IMG/VR virus record: IMGVR_UViG_3300045283_000397
Location: 26,565 to 90,564 of that record
From: a virus
Strand: one strand, 5' to 3'
DNA length: 64,000 bases
Below are positions 1 to 7,209 of this stretch, piece after piece. The position numbers and the translations under genes are program-made. Position 1 is the first letter of the stretch. Every line of letters begins with the position of its first letter. The notes under the pieces were generated by a model. The model saw only the letters and a list, made by a program, of their open reading frames with translations. It was not told where the DNA came from and did not search any database.

Positions 1-164
1 TTCGTGGAGAGCGGGTCATCCTCATAGGTAGTCATCCAAGCGATCTTGATATTGATACCGACCATCGAACTATCGATCTCGCCGCCCAACGGTGCAGCCA
101 GACCCAGCGTGGGCGCGGCCACCGACATGGCGATAGCGTTACGGCGCGTGAACTTATTGGTCAT
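1..164 (-). CDS. Hypothetical exported protein, C-terminus beyond window
   Basis: Only the first 54 or so residues are present; the gene runs off the left edge. It begins MTNKFTRRNAIAMSVAAP and continues with an Ala/Leu/Gly-rich stretch, which looks like an N-terminal signal sequence with two arginines ahead of a hydrophobic core, reminiscent of a Tat signal though not a full match. The ATG overlaps the stop of the upstream gene as ATGA, so the two are probably translationally coupled. It lies just downstream of terL in the late operon. Function unknown. Confidence 0.6.
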   Translation of the reverse strand, partial: MTNKFTRRNAIAMSVAAPTLGLAAPLGGEIDSSMVGINIKIAWMTTYEDDPLST

Positions 165-496
165 GCTGCGGCCTCGTGGGCGGCCTGACCCGCGCGTGCA
201 AAGTCAGGGGCTTTATCGAAGATTTCAGTGGCCATGTCAGCATAGCCGCGTTCAGAAAGCAGATTCACTGTATATTTCTGACAATCACGAAATCCCTGCG
301 CATAGGCATTGCGCGCGGCGGCCGGGGTGGCCTCCTGCTTGAGGGCTTCGATCTCGGCAGCCATGGCGCGGCGTTCGGTGGCAAGGGCTTCGATAAGGTC
401 GGCTATCGCGGCCGGGGCATAGTCGGCGGTGATAATGCCCGAGCGCAGGCGCGCGGCGATGGCGGCGAGGGCGTGGGGGGCAGTGCTAAGCGTCAT
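161..496 (-). CDS. Hypothetical protein, 111 aa
   Basis: Not recognised. The protein is Ala-rich and mostly predicted helical, with an acidic/basic middle (LIEALATERRAMAAEIEALK) that could form a short coiled coil. It sits between the 179-aa gene downstream of terL and the exported-protein gene, overlapping the latter by 4 bases and the former by 11. Position in the terminase operon suggests a virion-assembly or late function, but nothing in the sequence fixes this. Confidence 0.6.
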   Translation of the reverse strand: MTLSTAPHALAAIAARLRSGIITADYAPAAIADLIEALATERRAMAAEIEALKQEATPAAARNAYAQGFRDCQKYTVNLLSERGYADMATEIFDKAPDFARAGQAAHEAAA

Positions 497-1025
497 TGGG
501 CACCAGCAAACCGTTGCGCGCGATATAGTCGGGTTTGCGCGGCTCCCTGGACTTGTGCTCGAATTCGGCGATCTCGTTCTCGGTCATTTCCTCGGCGTCG
601 CAGGGCAGTAAGATACCGCCCAAGCGAGGGTCGCAGCAATGCTTCAATCCCGCGCTGCGGCCATAAGGATAGCCAAGGCGTGCTGCTTCACGATGATGAT
701 GCTTGCACCACCAGCGTGTTGGCTGTCCGTAACGCGGATCGTCCGAGCCGTCCAAAACATCCTCGGCTAAACTATATTCAGTGCGCAAAATTTCTCTTTC
801 CAGGTAATCCACCACGGCGCGTTCACCTGCTAGCTCTGGCTCTACCTGCGCTATCTCGCGCGCGAATTGCTGGGCACGGACCGCATATACCGGCGCGATT
901 GCGGGCGCCGCGCCAAAACGATTGCGCATCGTCGTCAAGGCAATCTCATATAGATTTAGAGACGGCCCAGCCGCGGCCGGCTGCTGACCCTCAACGCCAA
1001 ATCCAAAAGGTCCCCACCATCTCAT
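486..1025 (-). CDS. Hypothetical protein, 179 aa
   Basis: The start is placed at an ATG overlapping the terL stop as ATGA, giving a protein that begins MRWWGPFGFGVEGQ; a longer reading from 1100 would lie inside terL. The C-terminal part carries a His/Cys-rich patch (WWCKHHH near residue 108, then CC and one more Cys), which might bind metal. Family not recognised. Coupling to terL suggests a packaging or head-related role (inference). Confidence 0.65.
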   Translation of the reverse strand: MRWWGPFGFGVEGQQPAAAGPSLNLYEIALTTMRNRFGAAPAIAPVYAVRAQQFAREIAQVEPELAGERAVVDYLEREILRTEYSLAEDVLDGSDDPRYGQPTRWWCKHHHREAARLGYPYGRSAGLKHCCDPRLGGILLPCDAEEMTENEIAEFEHKSREPRKPDYIARNGLLVPNDA

Positions 1026-2530
1026 CGTATGCGGGTCCCGGTCATGCGCTTGCCCCTGCGCTCGTGCGCGTCCCACATATCGCGAAGTGTCACGGTGCAA
1101 ACCTCGGGATTGGTCGAGAGTATCTTATCGGGCTCGGTGGGTGCGGGCGGACGGCCGGGGATCATGCGGTCGATTACCTGGCCGATTAATCCGAGAGCAT
1201 CAACCTGATCATCGTTTCTGCCCACCGGGAAGGCCAGGAGCTCCTGGCGGAAGTCGGGGTACCAAGCGGCTTGGGCAGGTACATAGAGGCCGCGCGTGGC
1301 CGCTCGCCCGCGAATGGATTGCGCGCGGATGGCCTTGTCGCTCCGCGTAGGGAATTGCGCGCGCACCACGTTGATACGGCGCTCGAGCAAGCGCTTATGC
1401 AGGAACGGGCCCACGCCCGACTTGATCTGGCCGCTTTCTTCCGCCCAGCCCGCGGGCTTCCATTTGTCCATCATGTCGCACTGGGTCTCCACCCAGATGT
1501 CAGAGCTCGTGCGCGCGCGCCAGAGGTCCAGCACGTAGATGCGCTCCTCCGGGTCCACGCCCACCACGATGTGGCAGGTGTAGTCGCCGCCGTCGGACGT
1601 GACGGCATAATCCGAGGCGCCGTAGACGTGGAGCGTGTCGCGTGCCGGGGGGTCCACGTAGGGGCGCAGCCAATCGGCCGAGAAGTAGATGCCCTGGTCG
1701 GGGGTGGGGTTCTGCTGGTAGAGCGCGGACCAATCGGCAGCTTGGGTATTGGCACGAATGCGCTCCAAGGCCCTGAGATCATACTTCTCGGGCCAGAGAG
1801 CGCGGCCATCATCATCGATGGCCTTGAGCTCGACAACCTCCCAGCGGTCGCCGCCCGCGGCCTGCTGGTCCAGCAGCATTCCCGAGAGGTCCTGCTCGTG
1901 CATGCGGTGGTTGATGAGCACAATGGCGCCGCGCTCTTCGAGACGGTTGTAGGCGGTGCCCGAGAACCACGTCATTACCGCCTTGCGCTCAGCCTCGGAC
2001 CGGGCGTCGGCCATGGACCCGAAGGGATCGTCGATGAGCAGCACGTGGGCGCCGCGGCCCATGATGTCGGAGCCTATGCCCACCGCGTAGTAGCTACCGC
2101 CTTGCTCGGTATTCCAGCGGCCCTTGGCCTGGCTGTCGCCGCTCAGACGTGTTTGAAAAAGTCGAGCGTACTCGGGTGAGCCCACGAGATTCCGCACATC
2201 GCGTCCAAAATCCTCCGCGAGCGGTCCGGAGGCAGAAGCGCTAATGAATTGTCTATGAGGGTAATGGCCGAGGTAGAAGGCCGGGAAGCGCCGGCTGGCG
2301 AGCTCGGACTTGCCATGCCGGGGGGGCACGAGGAGCATGAGGCGGTCGGTCTGACCACGAAGGATCCTTTCGAGCTGGGCGGCGATTTGGCGGTGGAAAG
2401 ACGCGGTTTGATAGCGAGGGTAAGTGTACTCGGTAAATTCAATGAGTGAAACGCGTGCCGCGCGGCGGCGCAGCAGCTCGCTCGCTGCGCTCGGGGGCGG
2501 CACTGCGTACGATGGCTGCGAGCTCCTCAT
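1022..2530 (-). CDS. terL: Terminase large subunit
   Basis: Packages phage DNA into the prohead using an ATPase and a nuclease. Visible motifs: Walker A PPRHGKSE at residues 69-76, Walker B LLIDD at 164-168 followed by a Pro-Phe, and a C-terminal RNase H-like nuclease with conserved Asp in YGASDYAVTSDGGD (about 303-316) and the late acidic motif NDDQVDAL. 502 residues is normal for the family. The ATG at 2530 gives a 92-base overlap with terS, but the extra N-terminus (ELLRRRAARVSLIEFTEYT) resembles the usual TerL start, and no ATG, GTG or TTG lies closer to the terS stop. terS is immediately upstream. Confidence 0.95.
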   Translation of the reverse strand: MRSSQPSYAVPPPSAASELLRRRAARVSLIEFTEYTYPRYQTASFHRQIAAQLERILRGQTDRLMLLVPPRHGKSELASRRFPAFYLGHYPHRQFISASASGPLAEDFGRDVRNLVGSPEYARLFQTRLSGDSQAKGRWNTEQGGSYYAVGIGSDIMGRGAHVLLIDDPFGSMADARSEAERKAVMTWFSGTAYNRLEERGAIVLINHRMHEQDLSGMLLDQQAAGGDRWEVVELKAIDDDGRALWPEKYDLRALERIRANTQAADWSALYQQNPTPDQGIYFSADWLRPYVDPPARDTLHVYGASDYAVTSDGGDYTCHIVVGVDPEERIYVLDLWRARTSSDIWVETQCDMMDKWKPAGWAEESGQIKSGVGPFLHKRLLERRINVVRAQFPTRSDKAIRAQSIRGRAATRGLYVPAQAAWYPDFRQELLAFPVGRNDDQVDALGLIGQVIDRMIPGRPPAPTEPDKILSTNPEVCTVTLRDMWDAHERRGKRMTGTRIR

Positions 2531-2945
2531 CCGTCAATTCCCTGGCGTCGGCGCGCCGTATGGTGTGGTCTACCTCGGTGCGGCTACGCCACAACTCGGG
2601 CTGGCGGTTCTCCAGCCAATACTGCGCGGCAGAAGGCTCTGCCGGCACGTGGCGCGTCTTGGTGGCCTGGACCAGTGTGCCATCCTTGCGGGTGTAGGAG
2701 TAGGGCTCCTCCACGTCGTAGCCGGTGGCGCGCCGGTAGAGCGCCATGGTCACGCGCTGGTCGGCCATCTGGCCGCCGACTTGGATTGCTCGGCGGAAAT
2801 CGTCGTGGCAGCAAGCCCAGAGCTGGATCTGGGCGAGGCTCACGGCGAAGTGCTTGGCGAGCTCGACCTCGCTGGCGCCGTTGGCGCAGAGCTGCTCGGC
2901 TGCGGCCGCGTAGGCGGGGTCGTACGGCTTGCAGGCGTCACTCAT
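2439..2945 (-). CDS. terS: Terminase small subunit
   Basis: Recognises the packaging site and recruits TerL. The N-terminus (residues 8-55) reads as a helix-turn-helix of the phage terminase small subunit type (PAYAAAAEQLCANGASEVEL, then LAKHFAVSLAQIQLW). The centre has the typical MALYRRATGYDVEE stretch and the PSAAQYWLENRQPELWR motif that precedes the oligomerisation region. 168 residues is the expected size. It overlaps terL by 92 bases and the HAD gene by 4 (ATGA). Confidence 0.88.
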   Translation of the reverse strand: MSDACKPYDPAYAAAAEQLCANGASEVELAKHFAVSLAQIQLWACCHDDFRRAIQVGGQMADQRVTMALYRRATGYDVEEPYSYTRKDGTLVQATKTRHVPAEPSAAQYWLENRQPELWRSRTEVDHTIRRADARELTDEELAAIVRSAAPERSERAAAPPRGTRFTH

Positions 2946-3463
2946 AGGAACCCATCAATCCCTTGGCGGCGCGCCTCGGCGCCCAGTTCCAGCGCGTTCA
3001 GCTCGCGCCCAGCTGGTTGTAGGCCCTCTCCGCTTACGACACCACCAATGAGCGAACCACTCAACGCCTGCGGCTTAGGGCGCTTGTTCCAGGGCTTGAA
3101 CTTCTTGATAGTGTCAATTGTCGGCCATGTTCCGTCAAAGGTCAAGGCGCGGTCGTCAATTGTGACAAAAGCACTGGGCTTGTGTAGCGGCCACAATATC
3201 GAAGAAAGCTTGTCATCCGATACGGTATCGTGGTCAAATACGCGGTAGAAATGCTGCTCTAACCACCAGCGCATTGCGCTGCGCCCGAACCAATGGTTCG
3301 AACGGGAAGATAAGATGGCTACGGTGAAATGCTCAGTGGCATCCCAAAGAAATTGCATAGCACCCGGCACAGGTGGATCGGGAATGTTGCGCGCGCCCTT
3401 CCACCCGCTCGTATAGCTATGTAGCACGCCATCAAAATCGAGGCACAAAATGGGCTTATTCAT
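2942..3463 (-). CDS. HAD-superfamily hydrolase
   Basis: A small phosphatase-like protein of 173 residues. The N-terminal CLDFDGVLHS carries the HAD nucleophile Asp and the +2 Asp; motif II is probably ILSSRS (about 50-55), and FVTIDDRA near residue 100 supplies the acidic motif. Substrate unknown; the cap is minimal. RBS AGGA lies about 9 bases before the ATG. It sits directly upstream of terS, where phages often carry accessory nucleotide or polynucleotide phosphatases; a 5'-nucleotidase or DNA-end phosphatase role is inference. Confidence 0.8.
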   Translation of the reverse strand: MNKPILCLDFDGVLHSYTSGWKGARNIPDPPVPGAMQFLWDATEHFTVAILSSRSNHWFGRSAMRWWLEQHFYRVFDHDTVSDDKLSSILWPLHKPSAFVTIDDRALTFDGTWPTIDTIKKFKPWNKRPKPQALSGSLIGGVVSGEGLQPAGRELNALELGAEARRQGIDGFL

Positions 3464-3464
3464 G

Positions 3465-3725
3465 CTAGTACATCCTGAACCCCCGGGCGATCGGCCCGGG
3501 CTTGCTAAACTTGCGCGGGGCTACCGGCACGAGGTCCTTGCCATCGCGCAAGTCTTCCCACAGCTTCTGCATGGCTCCCTGGCGCGCGCGGCGGCGCTCG
3601 CGCCAGAGCGCCCCGATTACCGCGTTGCGCGTCATGCCGAAGCGCGCGGCTAACGCGGCGATGGGCGTGCCGTTGTCGGCGAGGTCGAGCAGCGCGGCGT
3701 CGCGCGCCTCGTTAGGGCGCTTCAC
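3465..3725 (-). CDS. GcrA-like helix-turn-helix regulator
   Basis: An 86-residue protein with a central HTH: ADNGTPIAALAARFGMTRNA followed by VIGALWRERRR. TRNAVIG closely resembles the recognition helix of GcrA, the alphaproteobacterial cell-cycle regulator that acts with sigma70. The rest of GcrA is absent. The start is a GTG that overlaps the upstream stop as GTGA; an upstream ATG at 3761 would run into the neighbour. It may be a transcription regulator or a second DNA-binding terminase accessory factor; the host-regulator link is inference. Confidence 0.65.
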   Translation of the reverse strand: MKRPNEARDAALLDLADNGTPIAALAARFGMTRNAVIGALWRERRRARQGAMQKLWEDLRDGKDLVPVAPRKFSKPGPIARGFRMY

Positions 3726-4018
3726 AGGCCACGCTCGATGCGCGCGAGATGATCTTCGCAAATGGAAAGAAGACTCTTCATCCGCTCATGGCGGCGCGTC
3801 AAATCCTGAATCAACCCAGCCGAGGTGCCCGGCGCCGAGGCCCCGGGAGAGCCTTCAGTCGGGCGCGGCTCGGACCCATGAACGCGGTCCGAAATGAGAA
3901 GCAGCGCGCTGGCTACCTTGCCCAAGCGGTCCAACTGGCCATCTAAATCGCTCAAGAGCGACGTCAGCGTAGCGGGCGAAGAACCTGTTCCACTTTGGCT
4001 GTTTGCAAACTTATCCAT
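3722..4018 (-). CDS. Hypothetical protein, 98 aa
   Basis: Not recognised. Two helical halves, LTSLLSDLDGQLDRLGKVAS and LTRRHERMKSLLSICEDHL, are separated by a Ser/Pro/Gly-rich linker, suggesting a small coiled-coil or oligomeric protein. Its start overlaps the preceding gene by 8 bases and its stop overlaps the GTG of the GcrA-like gene. Confidence 0.6.
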   Translation of the reverse strand: MDKFANSQSGTGSSPATLTSLLSDLDGQLDRLGKVASALLLISDRVHGSEPRPTEGSPGASAPGTSAGLIQDLTRRHERMKSLLSICEDHLARIERGL

Positions 4019-4352
4019 AGCCGCTCTCCCTTAGTTGTTCCTTGCGCTCGCCCCGGCCGACGTCATCCTCGCCCGTCCTTTGCTTCCAATACCAGCACCA
4101 TGCGGTGGGCGCGATGTCGCCCGCGACCTCGGTGCAGCTGCGCGGGCGGCGGTAGTGCGCGCAAATGCCCGGGCGCCCGGAAGGCCCGCAATGGCGCAGC
4201 GGGTTGCGCGCGGGGTTCTCATAGCCGGCCTCGGCCTTGCTCCGCTTGCCGCGATGCTCGTCGGCTGCGGCGCTAATGGTCGCGCGGAGCGCGACGTTGG
4301 GCGGGGGTTTTGCCCGACTACGCACGCCTTCACCACCGCGATAAAGCGCCAT
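4011..4352 (-). CDS. Hypothetical Cys-containing protein, 113 aa
   Basis: Basic protein with Cys/His spaced as C-GPSGRPGIC-AHYRRPRSC (about residues 55-73), a possible metal-binding knuckle. No family recognised. It starts three bases after the stop of the Ig-like gene, without an obvious RBS, so it probably relies on translational coupling. Confidence 0.5.
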   Translation of the reverse strand: MALYRGGEGVRSRAKPPPNVALRATISAAADEHRGKRSKAEAGYENPARNPLRHCGPSGRPGICAHYRRPRSCTEVAGDIAPTAWCWYWKQRTGEDDVGRGERKEQLRESGYG

Positions 4353-4354
4353 GG

Positions 4355-4651
4355 CTAGGTGTTGACGGTGGCCTTGAGGTCGCTCACCGCGGCCGGCGCG
4401 GCGGCAGCGATGGTCGCCGTAGCGGTGTTGCTGGGCGCGCTTACGGCTCCGGTCTTGTCTTGCACGATCACGGTGAAGGAATGCTCCCCCGGCGTCAAAT
4501 CGCCGGTGGTAAAGGAGCCCCCGGCACCATCCACCACGCCGATCTCGCGGTCGCCGTTGAAGACCTTGGTGCCCGCGATCTGGTCCGCGGGGAGCGGGGA
4601 GCCATCAGCGCGGGTGGTGGGGGGAGTCCAAGTCAGCGTTGCGGTGGCCAT
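4355..4651 (-). CDS. Small Ig/fibronectin-type beta-sandwich protein
   Basis: 98 residues beginning MATATLTWTPPTTRADGSPL. The pattern of alternating strands, the GVVDGAGGSFTTGDLTPGEH turn and the SFTVIVQDKTGAVSAPSNTA ending are typical of a fibronectin type III or bacterial Ig-like fold. Such domains decorate phage capsids and tails and may bind host surface glycans (inference). The start is chosen for an AGGAG 8 bases upstream; the frame stays open upstream to 5014, but that extension is basic and unlike protein-coding sequence of this fold. Confidence 0.75.
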   Translation of the reverse strand: MATATLTWTPPTTRADGSPLPADQIAGTKVFNGDREIGVVDGAGGSFTTGDLTPGEHSFTVIVQDKTGAVSAPSNTATATIAAAAPAAVSDLKATVNT

Positions 4652-4775
4652 GGTGCGGCTCCTATGGTGGCGGACGCGATAGCGGATGCGCAGATCGAGC
4701 AGATAGATGAAGGCGGACGCGGGCGGCGCGCGATGATGGCGATGGGGCCAGAGCCTGATGAACATCGCATCAGGA

Positions 4776-5144
4776 CTATTTGCCACGCTTTCCGACACGG
4801 TGGGCCGATGGGTGCCCCGAGTTCCTAAGCATACCCGAGCGCTGATGCACCCCATAGGAAAATCCGTGGGCATTTTGCGCAGCCGGTGGGCGGAAACTGT
4901 GCGCGCCACCCTCTCCCGATCTTTGGTGATGGGCAGCAAGCCCGAAATTCGGCGTGGCGTGCTGCTGCCCGGCCACCAGCTCGGTATTCTTGCCCTCGCT
5001 GTGGCCCTCGCCATGGGCCATGAGCTCGGGCACCGCGACGCGGTGCGGCGCGGCGATGCCGGTCTTGACGGAACCGCGGCTGGACTTCGGCTGCCGCGCG
5101 TGGCCGGCGCCCTCGCGCGGCTTGGGCTGGGATTTCATGCTCAT
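4776..5144 (-). CDS. Hypothetical His/Gly-rich phage protein, 122 aa
   Basis: Low-complexity, basic and His-rich. The C-terminus HQRSGMLRNSGHPSAHRVG resembles a conserved tail found in small phage proteins near structural genes, but no function is known to me. The start ATG overlaps the DUF6496 stop as ATGA. Between this gene and the Ig-like gene lie about 120 bases with no gene I can support. Confidence 0.6.
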   Translation of the reverse strand: MSMKSQPKPREGAGHARQPKSSRGSVKTGIAAPHRVAVPELMAHGEGHSEGKNTELVAGQQHATPNFGLAAHHQRSGEGGAHSFRPPAAQNAHGFSYGVHQRSGMLRNSGHPSAHRVGKRGK

Positions 5145-5326
5145 CGGCGTTTGCCTTTCGGTTTGATGTTGGCCTCGCGCATTGCAATCGCAATCGCCTG
5201 GGGCCGCGAGGTCACCACGGGCCCGCGCTTGCTGCCGCTGTGCAGCTTTCCCTGCTTAAACGAATGAAGCTCCCGCTTCACGACCGCGCGCTTCTGGGCC
5301 TTGGTCTTGGTCGGTCCTACCGGCAT
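5141..5326 (-). CDS. DUF6496-like protein, 61 aa
   Basis: Lys/Arg-rich small protein with the signature HSFKQGKLHSGSKRGPVV and QAIAIAMREA, matching my memory of DUF6496, a family of small basic phage and bacterial proteins of unknown role. The RBS GAGG and the ATG lie within the last bases of the HNH gene, with which it overlaps by 10, so the endonuclease probably inserted immediately in front of it. Confidence 0.75.
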   Translation of the reverse strand: MPVGPTKTKAQKRAVVKRELHSFKQGKLHSGSKRGPVVTSRPQAIAIAMREANIKPKGKRR

Positions 5327-6168
5327 GCTGCAACCTCGTAAGTCCCCGGGCCGTAAAGTATCATCTCGATTTGCTGTAGGACGCGCCCCTCCCACATTTT
5401 CTCATGTATCCAGGCCGGGCGCGACTTGCCCCGGCGCGCGGCAGCGCATGCCAACCTGTGCGCCTCGCTCTGGCGCTTGCCTGTCTTGGCCAAGCTTATC
5501 TTGGCGCGCGACTCGGGCCGGTGTTTGCGCCCAGTCCAATGCGAGCCGTCCCTCTCGAAGCGCCGCTTGGCCGAGGCGCTCATCTTGAGCCGAGCCTCCG
5601 GGGTATGTCCCCAGCCGGTGCGGATACGGCTCATCTTGGCGCGGGTCTCGGTGGACTGGCCCCGGCGCGCGCTGGCCTCGCCGATCGCGGCGCGGTGCTC
5701 CTCACTCAATTTGCGCCCGAGCGAATATTTGTTGCCCCTGCGCTGCTCTGACATGAGCGCGCGGGTCTCGGGGCTATGCCGCATTCCCTCCGCGAACTTA
5801 TTACCAGTCATCAGCTCGCGCATCATCGCGATCCATTCGGGAGTCTGCTTGGTGCCCTTCCGGCTGGAAGCCAAACCCGACTCCCTGAAAGCCACCTGGG
5901 CGCGCGCGTATTGCCAACCGCTGATCACGCGCCTCTTATGCAAATGGCGCTGCCCCATGCGCACCATGGCGTAGTTCATGCGGCGCCTGGCGTCACCCTC
6001 GGTAAATTTGATAAGCAGCCAGTGGACCAGGAAGTGCTCGCGAAAAGTCAAATCAACCAAATTCTCCCGCTTATTGCTGCCGCCCAAGCAGCGCGGGATC
6101 ACGTGATGGCGCTCGGTATACTCGCCCACCGGACCGCGCGCCCTGGCCCTCGCAATCAGGGGTATCAT
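5317..6168 (-). CDS. HNH homing endonuclease with NUMOD3 repeats, N-terminus frameshifted
   Basis: HNH motif EYTERHHVIPRCLGGSNKR followed by the downstream His of EHFLVHWL, then about eight NUMOD3-like DNA-binding repeats of the form G-(R/K)-K-L-S-E-E-H-R-A. Reads 283 residues from ATG 6168. A start at 6199 in another frame encodes MFLENKYRRWYDT, a typical N-terminus of this family; removing one base from the G run at 6159-6162 joins it to LIARARARG. The gene is therefore probably disrupted by a one-base insertion or an assembly error. Free-standing, between a 34-aa gene and the DUF6496-like gene. Confidence 0.85.
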   Translation of the reverse strand: MIPLIARARARGPVGEYTERHHVIPRCLGGSNKRENLVDLTFREHFLVHWLLIKFTEGDARRRMNYAMVRMGQRHLHKRRVISGWQYARAQVAFRESGLASSRKGTKQTPEWIAMMRELMTGNKFAEGMRHSPETRALMSEQRRGNKYSLGRKLSEEHRAAIGEASARRGQSTETRAKMSRIRTGWGHTPEARLKMSASAKRRFERDGSHWTGRKHRPESRAKISLAKTGKRQSEAHRLACAAARRGKSRPAWIHEKMWEGRVLQQIEMILYGPGTYEVAACR

Positions 6169-6241
6169 ACCAGCGCCGATATTTATTTTCCAAAAACATG
6201 CGCGCCTATTTGCTCCTACGCAGCACCTTGCGCGCCGGCTT

Positions 6242-6346
6242 TTACGGCGCACGATAGCCGCCCACAGGACGGCGCTTGGGGGCCCGCGCCGCACGGTTGC
6301 GCGCGGTGGTCGTGATGATCTCGGGCAGGCCGGGCGCGCCGGGCAT
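6242..6346 (-). CDS. Small basic protein, 34 aa
   Basis: Short reading frame MPGAPGLPEIITTTARNRAA with a basic C-terminus (PKRRPVGGYR). It begins immediately after the stop of the 99-aa gene and ends upstream of the HNH insertion. No RBS is visible; support is position and tight spacing only. Confidence 0.35.
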   Translation of the reverse strand: MPGAPGLPEIITTTARNRAARAPKRRPVGGYRAP

Positions 6347-6646
6347 CTAGGCCACCGCCGCCGCTTCCGCGGCCACCGCCGCGCGGGCGCGCGCCAGCGC
6401 CTGGCCAAACGTCCAATCGAATGGAAATAGGGACCCCCGCCCGCGCGCGATGACGCCGGGGTCGCGCCCAGCGTAGATGGCCATAATCTCGGGCGGCCAG
6501 CCCATGCGGTCGTGGTCGCCCATCCACTGCGCGATGAGACATCTCCCGCAGTCATGGAAATTGTAGGTCTTGCCCGGGTCGCGCGTCTCCAGCCACGCGA
6601 TGAGGTCATGCACGTCGCGCTTGCGCCATTGCGGATTGTAGAGCAT
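6347..6646 (-). CDS. Hypothetical protein, 99 aa
   Basis: Begins MLYNPQWRKRDVHDLIAWLE; contains a CGRC pair (DCGRCLIAQWMG) and an Ala-rich helical C-terminus. Not recognised. The start is decided by a GGAG 8 bases upstream, which lies inside the end of the small membrane-protein gene. Confidence 0.7.
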   Translation of the reverse strand: MLYNPQWRKRDVHDLIAWLETRDPGKTYNFHDCGRCLIAQWMGDHDRMGWPPEIMAIYAGRDPGVIARGRGSLFPFDWTFGQALARARAAVAAEAAAVA

Positions 6647-6650
6647 CGTT

Positions 6651-6761
6651 TCAGCTCCCTGTCCAGTAGTGCCAAACGTAGGCGAGCAGCGGCCATCCAA
6701 ATAAAACGAATAAAGTGGCCGCCGCGATGAAGGCCAGCACACCCAGCAGAAGCTCACGCAA
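6651..6761 (-). CDS. Single-span membrane microprotein, 36 aa, amber codon in the upstream frame
   Basis: Frame from TTG 6761 encodes one strong hydrophobic span (LLGVLAFIAAATLFVLFGWP) with aromatic residues at its end. The same frame continues upstream without break, except for a TAG at 6780-6782, to a GTG at 6800 that overlaps the cold-shock stop as GTGA, the junction used all over this genome. The natural gene may therefore be 49 residues with an amber mutation, or translation starts at TTG. Confidence 0.5.
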   Translation of the reverse strand: MRELLLGVLAFIAAATLFVLFGWPLLAYVWHYWTGS

Positions 6762-6796
6762 CGCGAACTTACCCGGCGGCTAGGTGCGATAGACGC

Positions 6797-7060
6797 TCAC
6801 GCGCCGATCACAAGTTCGATGTCGCAAGCCTGCTGGCCGCGCTTGGTGGTCTCCACGCGGAAGCGCACCGGGTCGCCCTCCTTGATCTCGGGCAGCCCGG
6901 CCTTCTTGAGCGCGCTGACGTGCATGAACACGTCGGGCTCGCCCTCGCGCCCGATGAAACCGAAGCCCCTACTCTCGTTATACCATTTAACCTTCCCCTC
7001 CAATTTTGCGCCATTAGCACTAACCGGGGGGGATTGCGCAACTATCGTTCCGTCGCTCAT
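6797..7060 (-). CDS. cspA-like: Cold-shock domain protein
   Basis: 87 residues with an OB-fold cold-shock domain: RNP1 RGFGFI at 31-36 inside KVKWYNESRGFGFIG, and RNP2 VFMHVSAL at 44-51. Binds single-stranded RNA or DNA; phages may use it as an RNA chaperone. Start chosen for AGGAG 8 bases upstream. An N-terminal 20-residue Ser/Ala extension precedes the domain. Lies downstream of the TnpB insertion. Confidence 0.93.
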   Translation of the reverse strand: MSDGTIVAQSPPVSANGAKLEGKVKWYNESRGFGFIGREGEPDVFMHVSALKKAGLPEIKEGDPVRFRVETTKRGQQACDIELVIGA

Positions 7061-7209
7061 TTCTCGTCGTCTCCTACGTCTGATCTCGATCCGAACGTTT
7101 AACATCCGGTTCCGATACTTCTCAAGATTCACAGTCCAGACCTCAAGTGGTACAACGAAGGGGATTTGCATAGCCGGGGGCCACCCCAGGTGCGTTTCTG
7201 GGTGCACGC
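7061..7209 (-). other. Candidate right end / omega-RNA scaffold downstream of tnpB
   Basis: Non-coding gap directly after the tnpB stop. It contains a hairpin-forming GC block (CCTGGGG and CCCCCGG around 7175-7191) and then an AT-richer stretch leading to the RBS of the cold-shock gene. In IS200/IS605 elements the tnpB 3' end plus this region encodes the guide RNA. That it does so here is inference from position. Confidence 0.3.

Noticed and set aside
176-2180. Long plus-strand open frames opposite terL.
   Set aside because: They are antisense frames of high-GC coding sequence; terL and its neighbours have clear motifs and junctions on the minus strand.
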